A stretch of 64,000 nt of DNA from Mycolicibacterium senegalense (GCF_019645875.1 NZ_CP081000.1:5020417-5084416); one strand, 5' to 3'. Shown: positions 7,804 to 16,635, counted from the stretch's first letter. Made by a program: numbers and translations. The notes: generated from the sequence alone by a model not told the origin.

Positions 7804-8820
7804 TCAGGCGACCGAGACGAGGTGCTCGCGCTGCGGCTCGCTACGGTAGCGGCTCGGCGGACCGTCGATCTTGCAGATCTTCCACATCAACTTGGCGACG
7901 GGGTTCATCAAACCGGTGTCGTGGCAGAGCATCCGGACGTCGCCGAACATGTCCCGCAGCATCTTGCGCGATTCGGGTGCGCGGAAGAACAACTCCTTGC
8001 GCACCGAGCGCGGGATGTCGAATTCCTTCCAGAACGCCCGCGGCGGCACAATGATCGCCGAGCACAGGATCCGCATGGTCAGCGGCACGAACAGGGACAG
8101 GATCCAGCGCTGCCGGCGGCGCAGGTTCGGCACCCGCTTGTGCAGGTACTGGTGCGCGAACGAGATGTGCCGGGCCTCCTCGGCGACGTGGATGGCCATG
8201 ACCCGCTCCATGATCGGGTGCAGGGCCTTGCCCTCGCGCAGCACGTTCTTCTGCGTGTGGTCGATCGGCTCCTCACCGGCGAGCACGCCGAAGAAGAACG
8301 GAATCGGCAGCGGGCCGGCCGCCAGCGGGATCAGCGGCTGCAGCCACTTCAGCAGCCGCGGCATGCCGGGCACGTCCATGCCGATGCGGTTCACCATCTC
8401 CTGGAACATCAGGGTGTGGTTGCACTCTTCAACGGATTCGTGCAGGCAGTACCGGTATTCCGGCGAGCCGTTGGGCACCCAGAACGAGTACTCCATCAGG
8501 CCGCGGATGAGGATGTTCTCGAAATGCAGGCCGACCTTGGCGACGTTGGCCTGCCGCCACATGCCGATCTCGATCTGACGCTCGACCGGCTGAGCCTGGT
8601 ACCAGCGGTGACCACCCATGGGGTCGGTCGCCGGCAGGATCCAGCGCGGATCGTTGGGGATCACCGCGAACTCCGGCGAATCCCATTCGATGTCCTTGTA
8701 CGGGTTGAAGTTCCGTCGCACCGAACCCTCGGAGAGCGTGGAGAGCATGTCGGTGTACTGAATGTCGTCGCTGACGTCCATGTTCTTGCGCCAACGCCTG
8801 ACCATCTTGGTCCGAGCCAT
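7804..8820 (-). CDS. AurF-like diiron oxygenase-type protein (Rv0885 family)
   Basis: A 338-residue protein, mostly helical, with carboxylate-bridged diiron ligands spread as expected: RYCLHESVEECNHTLMF (ExxxxNH region, about residue 125-141) and the later IHVAEEARHISFAHQYLHKR (EExxH plus downstream His, about 210-229). This resembles the p-aminobenzoate N-oxygenase AurF/ferritin-like group. The substrate is not known; in M. tuberculosis the counterpart Rv0885 lies in the same place beside fprB. ATG 8820 is preceded by AGAGAGG (8831-8837 on the minus strand). It is divergent from serC across 315 bases. Confidence 0.75.
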   Translation of the reverse strand: MARTKMVRRWRKNMDVSDDIQYTDMLSTLSEGSVRRNFNPYKDIEWDSPEFAVIPNDPRWILPATDPMGGHRWYQAQPVERQIEIGMWRQANVAKVGLHFENILIRGLMEYSFWVPNGSPEYRYCLHESVEECNHTLMFQEMVNRIGMDVPGMPRLLKWLQPLIPLAAGPLPIPFFFGVLAGEEPIDHTQKNVLREGKALHPIMERVMAIHVAEEARHISFAHQYLHKRVPNLRRRQRWILSLFVPLTMRILCSAIIVPPRAFWKEFDIPRSVRKELFFRAPESRKMLRDMFGDVRMLCHDTGLMNPVAKLMWKICKIDGPPSRYRSEPQREHLVSVA

Positions 8821-9135
8821 GTTGCAGACCTCTCTATACTCGTCTGAGGTTTACATCTACCCACTTCTTGTCCAAACGGTACCGCAGGTATCGAGTAAAA
8901 GTCCATGCCTGATTGGAATTGTTTGCCAATCGGCGGCCAACCGCAGCCGATCCGACGACAAACACCCAGTTAGAGGCGATGATCACACGCCGGACTGTGG
9001 TAGCCGACACACTGCGAAAGATTGCCGCTGCCGTCTAAGCAGCCTGACCACCACATACAGCCTGCGCACTGTGGCCGCCACCACCGGCGGCGGCCGAATT
9101 TTGACGCGGAAACCGCCGACTTTAGGCTGGTCGGT
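8821..9135. other. Divergent intergenic region between the diiron gene and serC
   Basis: 315 bases without a credible gene. The left end carries the diiron gene's leader: a TATAGA hexamer and an AGAGAGG ribosome site, both inside a CAGAC...GTCTG 5-base inverted repeat. The right end carries the serC promoter described separately. The middle is AT-richer than its flanks, and I see no repeat or RNA gene in it. Confidence 0.5.
9101..9128 (+). promoter_or_regulatory. Probable serC promoter giving a leaderless mRNA
   Basis: TTGACG at 9101-9106 and TAGGCT at 9123-9128 are separated by 16 bases and fit mycobacterial housekeeping -35 and TANNNT -10 boxes. Transcription would begin about 7 bases later, at or next to the serC ATG (9136). 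No ribosome-binding site precedes that ATG, which agrees with leaderless translation. Confidence 0.55.
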
Positions 9136-10242
9136 ATGGCTGAACTGATCATCCCTGCCGACCTTCTGCCCCGCGACGGCCGTTTCGGATGTGGCCCCTC
9201 CAAGGTCCGCCCCGAGCAACTGACCGCGCTGGCCGCAGCCGGAGATCTGTTCGGCACCTCCCACCGGCAGGCACCGGTCAAGAATCTGGTGGGCCGCGTC
9301 CGCGACGGCCTGCGCGCACTGTTCTCGGTTCCCGAGGGCTACGAGGTGATCCTCGGCAACGGCGGCTCGACCGCATTCTGGGACGCCGCGGCCTTCGGCC
9401 TGATCGACAAGCGCTCGCTGCACCTGACCTACGGCGAGTTCAGCTCGAAGTTCGCCTCGTGCGTGGCCAAGAACCCCTTCATCGGCGACCCGATCATCGT
9501 CAAGACCGACCCGGGTACCGCGCCGCAGCCGCAGTCCGACCCGTCCGTCGACGCCGTCGCCTGGGCCCACAACGAAACCTCGACCGGCGTCTCGGTGCCG
9601 GTACAGCGGCCCGATGGCGATGCGCTGGTTCTGATCGACGCCACCTCGGCCGCCGGCGGCCTGCCGGTCGACATCACCGAAGCCGACGCGTATTACTTTG
9701 CGCCGCAGAAGAACTTCGCCGGCGACGGCGGTCTCTGGCTGGCCATCCTCAGCCCGGCGGCGCTGGCCCGGATCGAGGCGATCGCCGCCACGGACCGCTG
9801 GGTGCCCGACTTCCTGTCGCTGCCCATCGCGGTGGAGAACAGCCTCAAGAACCAGACCTACAACACCCCGGCCATCGCGACACTGATCCTGCTGGCCGAG
9901 CAGCTCGACTGGCTCAACGGCAACGGCGGCCTGGACTGGGCGGTGAAGCGCACCGCCGACTCCTCGCAGCGGCTGTACACGTGGGCCGAGGCCTCGAGCT
10001 TCGCCACCCCGTTCGTCACCGACCCCGCCCTGCGCTCGCAGGTGGTCGGCACCATCGACTTCGATGATTCCGTGGATGCCGCCGCCGTCGCCAAGGTGCT
10101 GCGCGCCAACGGCGTCGTCGACACCGAGCCCTACCGCAAGCTGGGCCGCAACCAACTGCGGATCGGCATGTTCCCGGCCGTGGAGCCCGATGACGTCAGC
10201 GCGCTGACCAGCTGCGTCGACTGGGTCGTCGGCAACCTCTGA
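9136..10242 (+). CDS. serC: Phosphoserine aminotransferase (SerC)
   Basis: PLP enzyme that converts 3-phosphohydroxypyruvate plus glutamate to phosphoserine in serine synthesis (and the analogous step in PLP synthesis). The 368-residue protein begins AELIIPADLLPRDGRFGCGP, has the phosphate-binding segment FGTSHRQAPVKNLV, LGNGGSTAFWD (about residue 75), the Asp of LIDATSAAGG (about 175) and the PLP lysine in YFAPQKNFAGDGG (about residue 196), ending with the SerC-type RIGMFPA motif. This is the actinobacterial form. Start ATG 9136 agrees with Rv0884c and a leaderless promoter. Confidence 0.95.
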   Translation: MAELIIPADLLPRDGRFGCGPSKVRPEQLTALAAAGDLFGTSHRQAPVKNLVGRVRDGLRALFSVPEGYEVILGNGGSTAFWDAAAFGLIDKRSLHLTYGEFSSKFASCVAKNPFIGDPIIVKTDPGTAPQPQSDPSVDAVAWAHNETSTGVSVPVQRPDGDALVLIDATSAAGGLPVDITEADAYYFAPQKNFAGDGGLWLAILSPAALARIEAIAATDRWVPDFLSLPIAVENSLKNQTYNTPAIATLILLAEQLDWLNGNGGLDWAVKRTADSSQRLYTWAEASSFATPFVTDPALRSQVVGTIDFDDSVDAAAVAKVLRANGVVDTEPYRKLGRNQLRIGMFPAVEPDDVSALTSCVDWVVGNL

Positions 10243-10322
10243 GTCCGTCTCTCTCCCGCCAGCGTGTCAGCCCGATCACGGGCTGATAACGCAGTAGGGT
10301 TCGCGCAGGAGGTTTGGTCGGT

Positions 10323-11141
10323 ATGCGAGAACTCAGAGTCGTTGGTTTGAACGTAGACGGCAGGCGCATCATCTGTGAATCCGACGACTCCGCCAAGGAC
10401 ATGTTCAGCTTGCGTGTCGATGACCGGCTGCGCGCTGCCATGCGCGGCGACACGGTCGCCTCGAATCAGACCGAGATCGATGTAGAGGTGCAGAACGTGC
10501 TGCGACCCAAGGAGATTCAGGCAAAGATTCGCGCCGGGGCATCGGTGGAGCAGTTGGCCGAGGCAGCCGGGGTGCCGGTCGAACGGGTCGAGCGGTTCGC
10601 GCATCCGGTGCTGCTGGAACGTGCCCGGGCAGCCGAGCTGGCCACCGCGGCGCATCCGGTTCTTGCCGACGGCCCTTCGGTGCTGACACTGCTCGAAACC
10701 GTCACGCAAGCCATCGTGGCCCGTGGCCTCGACCCGGATTCCATCGCCTGGGACGCCTGGCGCAACGAGGACAGCCGCTGGACCGTGCAGCTGGCCTGGA
10801 AGGCCGGCCGGTCGGACAACGTCGCGCACTTCCGGTACTCCCCCGGAGCCCACGGTGGCACCGTCACCGCATCTGACGACGCGGCCCGGCAATTGATCAA
10901 CCCCGACTTCGGTCGGCCGCTGCGCCCCGTCGCCGCGGTGCCGCACCTCTTCGACCATCAGGACACCCCTGAAGCTCATGAGGCCCCGGCCGCGGCGGTG
11001 CCCGACGAGTTCAGCCGGCCGGCCGACCCGGAACCGGCTCCTGCTCCGCCGGCGCCCAAGCGCAGCCGCAAGGCCCGCGCGACGGTTCCGGCCTGGGAGG
11101 ACGTGCTGCTGGGCGTGCGGTCGTCCGGCACTCAGCCCTAG
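10323..11141 (+). CDS. sepH: Septation protein SepH
   Basis: Actinobacterial cell-division protein; SepH binds FtsZ and promotes its assembly. The 272-residue protein has an N-terminal DUF3071 domain (RELRVVGLNVDGRRIICES onward) containing the helix-turn-helix-like segment GASVEQLAEAAGVPVERVERF (about residues 75-95), a conserved WRNEDSRWTVQLAWKAG strand region (about 145), and a Pro/Ala-rich tail ending in the basic KRSRKARA motif and a short conserved C-terminus (AWEDVLLGV). Start ATG 10323 has CAGGAGG at 10306-10312. Counterpart of Rv0883c, next to serC as in other mycobacteria. Confidence 0.88.
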   Translation: MRELRVVGLNVDGRRIICESDDSAKDMFSLRVDDRLRAAMRGDTVASNQTEIDVEVQNVLRPKEIQAKIRAGASVEQLAEAAGVPVERVERFAHPVLLERARAAELATAAHPVLADGPSVLTLLETVTQAIVARGLDPDSIAWDAWRNEDSRWTVQLAWKAGRSDNVAHFRYSPGAHGGTVTASDDAARQLINPDFGRPLRPVAAVPHLFDHQDTPEAHEAPAAAVPDEFSRPADPEPAPAPPAPKRSRKARATVPAWEDVLLGVRSSGTQP

Positions 11142-11152
11142 CCTTCCCGCGT

Positions 11153-11197
11153 TTTGTGCACGATTTTCCGCGGCTACCGCGGAAAATCGTGCACAAA
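11153..11197. terminator. Perfect 21-base-arm hairpin between convergent genes
   Basis: Positions 11153-11173 and 11177-11197 are perfect reverse complements with a three-base loop (CTA). The arms begin TTTGTGCACG and end CCGCGG. A T-run at the start of one arm and A-run at the end of the other mean it could terminate transcripts from both sepH and the convergent 11223-11498 gene. The arms are unusually long and exact for a simple terminator, so a dispersed palindromic element is also possible. Confidence 0.6.
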
Positions 11198-11222
11198 TCA
11201 CGCGTTGCGGGCCGGGCCGGCA

Positions 11223-11498
11223 TCACCCCTGGGTGAACCCGATCGCCAGCAGCGCCAACCAGCCGCCCACCACCCCGACGCCCGAACCCAGGACGAACCA
11301 GCGCCACACCGGCCGGTGGCGCCAACCCCACACCGTGGGAGCCAAACCTCCGACGGCCACCATGTTCAGCCCGATCGCCAGGAGCGGGTGAACACGCAGC
11401 AAGCCGATCCCGAGCACCACGATCGCCGCACCGAGCACCACGGCCACGAAGCCGGCCACCGTCAGGCCTGTACCCCACGGCGTGGAATCGTCGGTCAC
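11223..11498 (-). CDS. Small membrane protein, DUF2537 family
   Basis: A 91-residue integral membrane protein: a short polar N-terminus (TDDSTPWGTG), then three hydrophobic stretches (LTVAGFVAVVLGAAIVVLGIGLL, LAIGLNMVAVGGLAPTVWGW, WRWFVLGSGVGVVGGWLALL). It resembles the mycobacterial DUF2537 group (Rv0882 position). No catalytic residues are apparent and the function is unknown. It lies downstream of the rRNA methylase gene on the same strand, 20 bases away, so it is probably in the same transcript. Confidence 0.7.
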   Translation of the reverse strand: MTDDSTPWGTGLTVAGFVAVVLGAAIVVLGIGLLRVHPLLAIGLNMVAVGGLAPTVWGWRHRPVWRWFVLGSGVGVVGGWLALLAIGFTQG

Positions 11499-11518
11499 AG
11501 AGCCAATCTAGCGCTATC

Positions 11519-12340
11519 TCAGCCTCTGAGCCTGGCGCGTTCGTAGAACGCGAGTGCGGCGGCAGTGGCGACGTTGAGCGAATCGGTGCCACGTGACATC
11601 GGAATGCGCACCCGGACATCGCTGGCCCGCATCGTGTGCTCGGCCAGGCCAGGACCTTCCGCGCCGACCAAGACCGCCACCCGATCTCCCTCAAGCCGTG
11701 GCATCGCCTCGGACAGCGTCGCGGCAGCCGGATCGGGCGTCATCGCCAGAACCCGAAACCCGTTGTCCTGCAACAGCCCGAGATCACCGGGCCACGACGC
11801 GGCCCGGGCGAACGGCACCAGCAGCGCATGCCCCATCGACACCCGCACCGCGCGCCGGTACAGCGGATCGGCACATCCCGCGCCGAACACCACCGCATCG
11901 ACCGACAGCCCGGCGGCATTGCGGAAAATCGACCCGAGATTCTCGTGGTCGTTGACGCCTTCGAGCACCGCCACGGTGCGGGCGCCGGAAATCACCTCGG
12001 CCACCGACAACTCAGGTGCCCGGGACGCCGACGCCAGCACCCCACGGTTGAGGTGGAAGCCGACCGCGGCGGCCATGACCTCCGCGCTGGTCCGGTAGAA
12101 CGGCACATCCACGCCCTCGAGATCAGCGGCGAGCTCGGCCAGACGCCGGTCGGTACCCAGCAGCGCCCGCGGCACGAACCGGGAGGCGAGCATGCGCTGT
12201 ACGACCAGTACCCCCTCGGCGATGACCAGCCCCTTGCCGCTGGGCAGATCGGGCCGGCGGTCCACGCTGTTGAGATCGCGGAAGTCGTCCAACCGGGAAT
12301 CGGCCGGATCCTCTATATCGATAACCTGCAGCAGACTCAC
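11519..12340 (-). CDS. SpoU/TrmH family RNA 2'-O-methyltransferase
   Basis: A 273-residue RNA methylase that would transfer a methyl group from SAM to a ribose in rRNA or tRNA. The N-terminal ~95 residues are an RNA-binding substrate domain (GKGLVIAEGVLVVQRMLASR); the C-terminal SPOUT domain has the three family motifs: the Asn/Arg region GVNDHENLGSIFRNA (about residue 128), VAVLVGAEGPGL (about 225) and IPMSRGTDSLNVATAAALAFYE (about 245), which builds the trefoil-knot SAM site. Matches Rv0881. Its 3' neighbour is the DUF2537 protein; the upstream MarR gene overlaps its start by 4 bases, suggesting one operon. Confidence 0.85.
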   Translation of the reverse strand: MSLLQVIDIEDPADSRLDDFRDLNSVDRRPDLPSGKGLVIAEGVLVVQRMLASRFVPRALLGTDRRLAELAADLEGVDVPFYRTSAEVMAAAVGFHLNRGVLASASRAPELSVAEVISGARTVAVLEGVNDHENLGSIFRNAAGLSVDAVVFGAGCADPLYRRAVRVSMGHALLVPFARAASWPGDLGLLQDNGFRVLAMTPDPAAATLSEAMPRLEGDRVAVLVGAEGPGLAEHTMRASDVRVRIPMSRGTDSLNVATAAALAFYERARLRG

Positions 12341-12768
12341 GCGCCTTCGAGAACCATCGCTGACATCAGATCGGTGGCAGTGACCAAAGTCTGACGTTCA
12401 TCGGGATCCAACCGCAACAGCTGCGCCTTCAGCCATTCCTGGCTGGCCTTGCGCTCCGCCTCGACAAGGGTGATCCCGGCCGGCGAGGCCGACACCACGA
12501 TCTGGCGCCCGTCGACCGGATGGGCGGAACGAGCCACGAGACCCTGCTCGGCCAGTGAAGCGATCACCCGGGTCATCGACGGAGGGCGCACCCGTTCCCG
12601 CAACGCCAAGGCACCCGGCGTCATCGCCCCCTCCTTGGCCAACGTGGCCAAGGCCGAGAACTGGGTCAGCGAAACCGGGGATTCCGCACGCCGCGTACGC
12701 AATTGACGCGCGAGACGGACGACCGCCAGAGCCAGATCATTCGCGAGACGCGCCTCCGGATCTTTCAC
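12337..12768 (-). CDS. MarR family transcriptional regulator (Rv0880-like)
   Basis: A 143-residue winged-helix repressor-type protein. The recognition region is PVSLTQFSALATLAKEGAMT followed by TPGALALRERVRPPSMTRVI and the wing DGRQIVVSASPAG. The length and start (VKDPEARLANDL) align with Rv0880. A GTG 24 bases upstream, at 12792, is also in frame (VSLSTISDVK) and cannot be excluded; neither has a clear ribosome site. MarR proteins act as dimers on palindromic operators and respond to small ligands. It is divergent from the DUF2530 gene and overlaps the rRNA methylase start by 4 bases. Confidence 0.85.
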   Translation of the reverse strand: MKDPEARLANDLALAVVRLARQLRTRRAESPVSLTQFSALATLAKEGAMTPGALALRERVRPPSMTRVIASLAEQGLVARSAHPVDGRQIVVSASPAGITLVEAERKASQEWLKAQLLRLDPDERQTLVTATDLMSAMVLEGA

Positions 12769-12853
12769 ATCGGAAATAGTACTGAGGCTCACGCAGTAAA
12801 GGGCTAAAACCAAGACCAATGAATGCCCACCCCATCGGATACGTTGGTCACCG

Positions 12854-13117
12854 ATGACCGAGGACAGCAACCAAGCGCCGGAGCCCCAGCCACCGGCACT
12901 GCCCGCCGCACTGCTGGAGCCCTGGCCGGTGATCGTGGTGATCGCCACCGGCTGGTTGATCGCCACCATCGTGTCGTTCACCGTCAGCGGTCTGCAACAC
13001 TGGCGGCCGTTCACACTCGCCGGGCTGGCGATCGGCGTACTCGGCACGACTATCTTTCTGATCCAGCGCCGTGCCGTGCGCCGCGGATCGCGCGGTGCAC
13101 AAAGCGGATTGACCTGA
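12854..13117 (+). CDS. Small membrane protein, DUF2530 family
   Basis: An 87-residue protein with an N-terminal polar, Pro-rich stretch (EDSNQAPEPQPPALPAALLE) and two transmembrane helices (VIVVIATGWLIATIVSFTV and FTLAGLAIGVLGTTIFLI), then a positively charged tail (QRRAVRRGSRG) that should face the cytoplasm. This matches the actinobacterial DUF2530 group found beside Rv0880-type MarR genes (Rv0879c). The function is unknown. It is followed 9 bases later by the START-like gene. Confidence 0.75.
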   Translation: MTEDSNQAPEPQPPALPAALLEPWPVIVVIATGWLIATIVSFTVSGLQHWRPFTLAGLAIGVLGTTIFLIQRRAVRRGSRGAQSGLT

Positions 13118-13126
13118 GGAGACACC

Positions 13127-13579
13127 ATGGCCGCACCACTTCTGCAAGCCACCGTCGACATCGACGCACCCGTCGACAAAGTGTGGGGGTTGATCTCGGA
13201 CCTGAGCCGGATGCCACAGTGGAGCCCGCAGTGCCGGTACATGAAGCCCCTCGGCCCGCTACGCCCCGGAACCCGCACCTTCAACCTCAACCGGCGCAAG
13301 TTCATGTTCTGGCCCACCACCTCACGCATCACCGAGGTCGTCGACAACAAGAAGCTCGCGTTTCTGGTCGAAGGCAACAACACCATCTGGAGCTACGAAC
13401 TGGAACCGACCGCCACCGGCACCCGGGTGATCGAATCTCGCCACGCCGAGAACGGCACCACGGCCGTGTCCAACGCTTTGGTCGGCGCCTTGTTCGGCGG
13501 AGTCCCCAGCTTCGAGGACGAACTGGTCGAGGGGATGAACGCGTCGCTGGCGCGGATCAAGGCCGCCGCCGAGAACTGA
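13127..13579 (+). CDS. SRPBCC (START-like) ligand-binding protein
   Basis: A 150-residue protein with the helix-grip fold signature: QATVDIDAPVDKVWGLISDL at the N-terminus, SRMPQWSPQC, an antiparallel sheet (TSRITEVVDNKKLAFLVEGN) and a long C-terminal helix (FEDELVEGMNASLARIKAAA). Such proteins bind hydrophobic ligands or act as polyketide cyclase-like enzymes; nothing in the sequence fixes which. Start ATG 13127 is preceded by GAGGAGA (13116-13122), which overlaps the end of the DUF2530 gene, so the pair is likely co-expressed. It converges on the DUF3027 gene. Confidence 0.8.
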   Translation: MAAPLLQATVDIDAPVDKVWGLISDLSRMPQWSPQCRYMKPLGPLRPGTRTFNLNRRKFMFWPTTSRITEVVDNKKLAFLVEGNNTIWSYELEPTATGTRVIESRHAENGTTAVSNALVGALFGGVPSFEDELVEGMNASLARIKAAAEN

Positions 13580-13582
13580 GCC

Positions 13583-14386
13583 TTATTCGGCGGTGTCGAG
13601 CACGCCGTCGTCGTATGGCTCGTACATCGGCGACCCGGTGCCGGGCGGTTGCGGGGTGTCCGAATGGGCCCCGCAGCCGTACTCGGCCTCCACCACGTGC
13701 CCGTCGGCCGACAGATCGTTGGCGCACACGCCGAACATCACGCCCAGCGCACCACCGAGCGGTAGATAGAACCCGCAATCGCGGCACACCCGCCGCGTCG
13801 AGCGGGCCATCGCCGACCCCGGCCCGTATTCGCCGTCGTGCCACCGCTGCGCCGCCTGGGCCCGGCCCCACTCACTGAGCACCTGGCGCCGGCCGAGGCC
13901 GAGCTCAAGCGGGGCCTCGTCGATCAGCGGATCCCCGGTGGCCACGTAGCCCGGAACCAGACGAGGATCGTTCGGCGCCGGTGCCAGCAGGTCGCCCGGC
14001 CCGAGATCGCCCGGACGGATCCGGTCCTGCCACGGCACCCACTGCGGCGCCAGCAACGCTGTCGGGCCCGGAATCAGGACCAGCTCGCTGATGGTCACAT
14101 GATCGGCACCGGGATATGCCGCCACCACGACAGCCCACTGCCAGCCGCGGTACCCGGGCAGATCAGCCAGGAATCGGTGCGTGGCCGAGGCGGCATCTTC
14201 GATGCTCACGCCGAGGTATTCACCCACGGCACTCTCGCCGCTGAACTCGATCAGTGCCGCGCGAGCCTGCTCGGCGGCGCCCGAGAGCAACGCCTCCTGC
14301 TCCGGCGACGGTGCCGCCGGGCCGGTGTCCCGGTCGGATTCGTAGGCCTGCTCGGCTGGTTCGGTCACGCTTTCCATCGCCTCCAT
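13583..14386 (-). CDS. DUF3027 family protein (Rv0877-like)
   Basis: A 267-residue soluble actinobacterial protein of unknown function. Conserved features are the YRGWQWAVVVAAYPGADHVT strand region (about residues 80-100), WVPWQDRIRPGDLGPGDLL (about 117), and a Cys pair in RRVCRDCGFYLPLGGALG with later VCANDLSADG and YGCGAHSD, which together could bind a metal. Start ATG 14386 (MEAMESVTEPAEQ) is chosen; a second ATG lies 9 bases inside. The gene is divergent from the MFS-type gene, 78 bases away. Confidence 0.75.
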   Translation of the reverse strand: MEAMESVTEPAEQAYESDRDTGPAAPSPEQEALLSGAAEQARAALIEFSGESAVGEYLGVSIEDAASATHRFLADLPGYRGWQWAVVVAAYPGADHVTISELVLIPGPTALLAPQWVPWQDRIRPGDLGPGDLLAPAPNDPRLVPGYVATGDPLIDEAPLELGLGRRQVLSEWGRAQAAQRWHDGEYGPGSAMARSTRRVCRDCGFYLPLGGALGVMFGVCANDLSADGHVVEAEYGCGAHSDTPQPPGTGSPMYEPYDDGVLDTAE

Positions 14387-14464
14387 AGTGCCTGATCGCG
14401 GCGACCGCGGGCCACACCGGTCGGCCGTCGGCCGCCCGCAGGCCGGATAAGAGAGAATCGAGGG

Positions 14465-16126
14465 GTGACCTACTACCCGCCGCGGCCCCCGGCCGATCAC
14501 GGCGCGGAACATCCCGGAATGGCCAACTACCCCAGCGATGAGACGCCGCGCCGGCCACGCAGGCAGTCGGTGCCCAGCTCCAACCGCTGGCTGCCGCCGC
14601 TCGACGAGCAGCACACCGCAGCGTATTCGACACCCGACGATGCGCCGCCGTCCCGCGGGGTCGGGTCAGCGGCCGGCGAGCGGGTCACCGTCACCCGGGC
14701 CGCAGCGGCGCGCAGCCGCGAAATGGGTTCGCGGATGTACGGATTCGTGCATCGTGCGGCCACCGCCGACGGCGCCGACAAGTCCGGACTGACCGCACTG
14801 ACCTGGCCGGTGGTGGCGAACTTCGCCGTCGACGCGGCCATGGCCGTGGCCCTGGCCAACACACTGTTCTTCGCCGCGGCCAGCGGTGAGTCCAAGGGCA
14901 AAGTGGCGCTGTATCTGCTGATCACCATCGCCCCGTTCGCGGTGATCGCCCCACTGATCGGGCCCGCGCTCGACCGCCTGCAGCACGGCCGCCGGATAGC
15001 GCTGGCCGCGTCGTTCGCGCTGCGCACCGGGTTGATCGTGGTGCTGATCGCCAACTACGACGGCGCCACCGGCAGCTATCCGTCCTGGGTGCTCTATCCG
15101 TGCGCCCTCGGCATGATGGTGCTGTCCAAATCCTTCTCCGTGCTGCGCAGCGCGGTGACCCCGCGCGTGCTGCCCCCGTCGATCGACCTGGTCCGGGTGA
15201 ACTCGCGATTGACCACCTTCGGCCTGCTCGGCGGCACCGTCGTCGGCGGCGGTATCGCCGCGGGAGCCGAATACCTGTTCAACGTGGCGCAATTACCCGG
15301 TGCGCTGTACGTGGTCGTCGCAGTCTCGGTGGCCGGTGCGGTGCTGTCGATGCGGATCCCGAAATGGGTCGAGGTCACCGAGGGTGAGGTGCCCACGACG
15401 CTGAGCTACCACGGTCAATCGGCACCGGGTGAAATGCGGCGGCACCCGGGCAAGCCCAAATCCGAACGTCAACCGTTGGGCCGCAACACCATCACCGCGC
15501 TGTGGGGCAACTGCACCATCAAGGTGATGGTCGGGTTCCTGTTCCTCTACCCCGCCTTCGTCGCCAAATCCCACGATGCCAGCGGTTGGGAACAGCTGCT
15601 GATCCTCGGGCTGATCGGCGCCGCGGCCGGCATCGGCAACTTCGGCGGCAACATCGCCGCCGCCCGGCTCAAACTCGGCCATCCCGCCCAACTGGTGGTG
15701 CGGGCCGCCGCGGCGGTCACCGTCGTCGCCCTGGTCACCGCATTGACCGGAAACCTGCTGGTGGCCGCCGGCGCCACCCTCGTCACCTCGGCCGCCAGCG
15801 CCATCGCCAAGGCCTCACTGGACGCGTCCCTGCAGGACGACCTGCCCGAGGCCTCCCGGGCCTCGGCCTTCGGCCGCTCGGAATCGGTGCTACAGCTGGC
15901 TTGGGTGGCCGGCGGTGCCACCGGGGTGCTGATCTATACAGACCTCACAGTCGGGTTCACTACCATCACGGCCGTGCTGATCCTGGGCCTGGCGCAGACC
16001 ATCGTGAGCTATCGCGGCGAATCGCTGATTCCGGGCCTGGGCGGCAACCGCCCGGTCCACGCCGCACGAGAAGGCGGCAACCGTCCCGCCTCAGCCCCGA
16101 CGACAGCACAGTGGGAGACCCGATGA
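14465..16126 (+). CDS. MFS-type membrane transporter (Rv0876c-like)
   Basis: A 553-residue integral membrane protein. About 110 N-terminal residues are polar, Pro/Arg-rich and probably cytoplasmic; then about 11-12 transmembrane helices follow, beginning LTWPVVANFAVDAAMAVALA. The loop GPALDRLQHGRRIALAA (about residue 172) resembles the MFS motif A between helices 2 and 3, and a long cytoplasmic loop (HPGKPKSERQPLGRN) separates the halves. The substrate is unknown. Start GTG 14465 leaves a 78-base gap to the divergent DUF3027 gene. The stop overlaps the DUF2771 gene by ATGA. Confidence 0.8.
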   Translation: MTYYPPRPPADHGAEHPGMANYPSDETPRRPRRQSVPSSNRWLPPLDEQHTAAYSTPDDAPPSRGVGSAAGERVTVTRAAAARSREMGSRMYGFVHRAATADGADKSGLTALTWPVVANFAVDAAMAVALANTLFFAAASGESKGKVALYLLITIAPFAVIAPLIGPALDRLQHGRRIALAASFALRTGLIVVLIANYDGATGSYPSWVLYPCALGMMVLSKSFSVLRSAVTPRVLPPSIDLVRVNSRLTTFGLLGGTVVGGGIAAGAEYLFNVAQLPGALYVVVAVSVAGAVLSMRIPKWVEVTEGEVPTTLSYHGQSAPGEMRRHPGKPKSERQPLGRNTITALWGNCTIKVMVGFLFLYPAFVAKSHDASGWEQLLILGLIGAAAGIGNFGGNIAAARLKLGHPAQLVVRAAAAVTVVALVTALTGNLLVAAGATLVTSAASAIAKASLDASLQDDLPEASRASAFGRSESVLQLAWVAGGATGVLIYTDLTVGFTTITAVLILGLAQTIVSYRGESLIPGLGGNRPVHAAREGGNRPASAPTTAQWETR

Positions 16127-16635
16127 AGCGCACCCTGGCCGTCCTGGCCGCCGTGATCGTGCTGGCCATCGCCGGCACGACGGTCGGGGTCTGGCAGCTA
16201 CACAGTGCACACGGCGACCGGCTGCCGGAGATCAGTGCGTACTCGCACGGGCACTCGGTGCGGATCGGGCCGTTCCAATACTGCGAGGTGCTCAACCTCG
16301 ACGACTGCCAGGAACCACGGGAGACGGGTCAGCTGCGGGTCACCGAGGAGAGCCCCGTGCAGCTCTCGGTGCCCAGTGCGGTGGCCCGCGCGCCGTGGCG
16401 TCTGCTGCGCGTCTACGAGAACCCGATGGACACAACCGTCACGTACTACGCACCCAAGACGACGCTGGCCGTCACCATCCCCACGGTCGACCCCAACCGG
16501 GGCCGGCTCACCGGGCTGGCGGTCCAACTGCTGACCCTGGTGCAGGATCAGAACGGCGAGGAGTTCGCGCTGCCGCACGCCGAGTGGTCGGTCAGCACGG
16601 TCTGGCCGGACCGCGACCCGGCGGACGTGCGCTAA
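16123..16635 (+). CDS. DUF2771 family exported protein (Rv0875c-like)
   Basis: A 170-residue protein with an N-terminal hydrophobic segment (RTLAVLAAVIVLAIAGTTVGVW) that acts as signal peptide or membrane anchor. The exported part is beta-rich, with two cysteines (FQYCEVLNLDDCQEP, about residues 53-61) placed to form a disulfide, and the conserved end ALPHAEWSVSTVWP. The function is unknown. The ATGA overlap with the MFS-type gene indicates translational coupling, so the two may work together at the membrane (inference). It converges on the glutathionyl-hydroquinone-reductase-like gene with a 4-base overlap. Confidence 0.75.
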   Translation: MKRTLAVLAAVIVLAIAGTTVGVWQLHSAHGDRLPEISAYSHGHSVRIGPFQYCEVLNLDDCQEPRETGQLRVTEESPVQLSVPSAVARAPWRLLRVYENPMDTTVTYYAPKTTLAVTIPTVDPNRGRLTGLAVQLLTLVQDQNGEEFALPHAEWSVSTVWPDRDPADVR

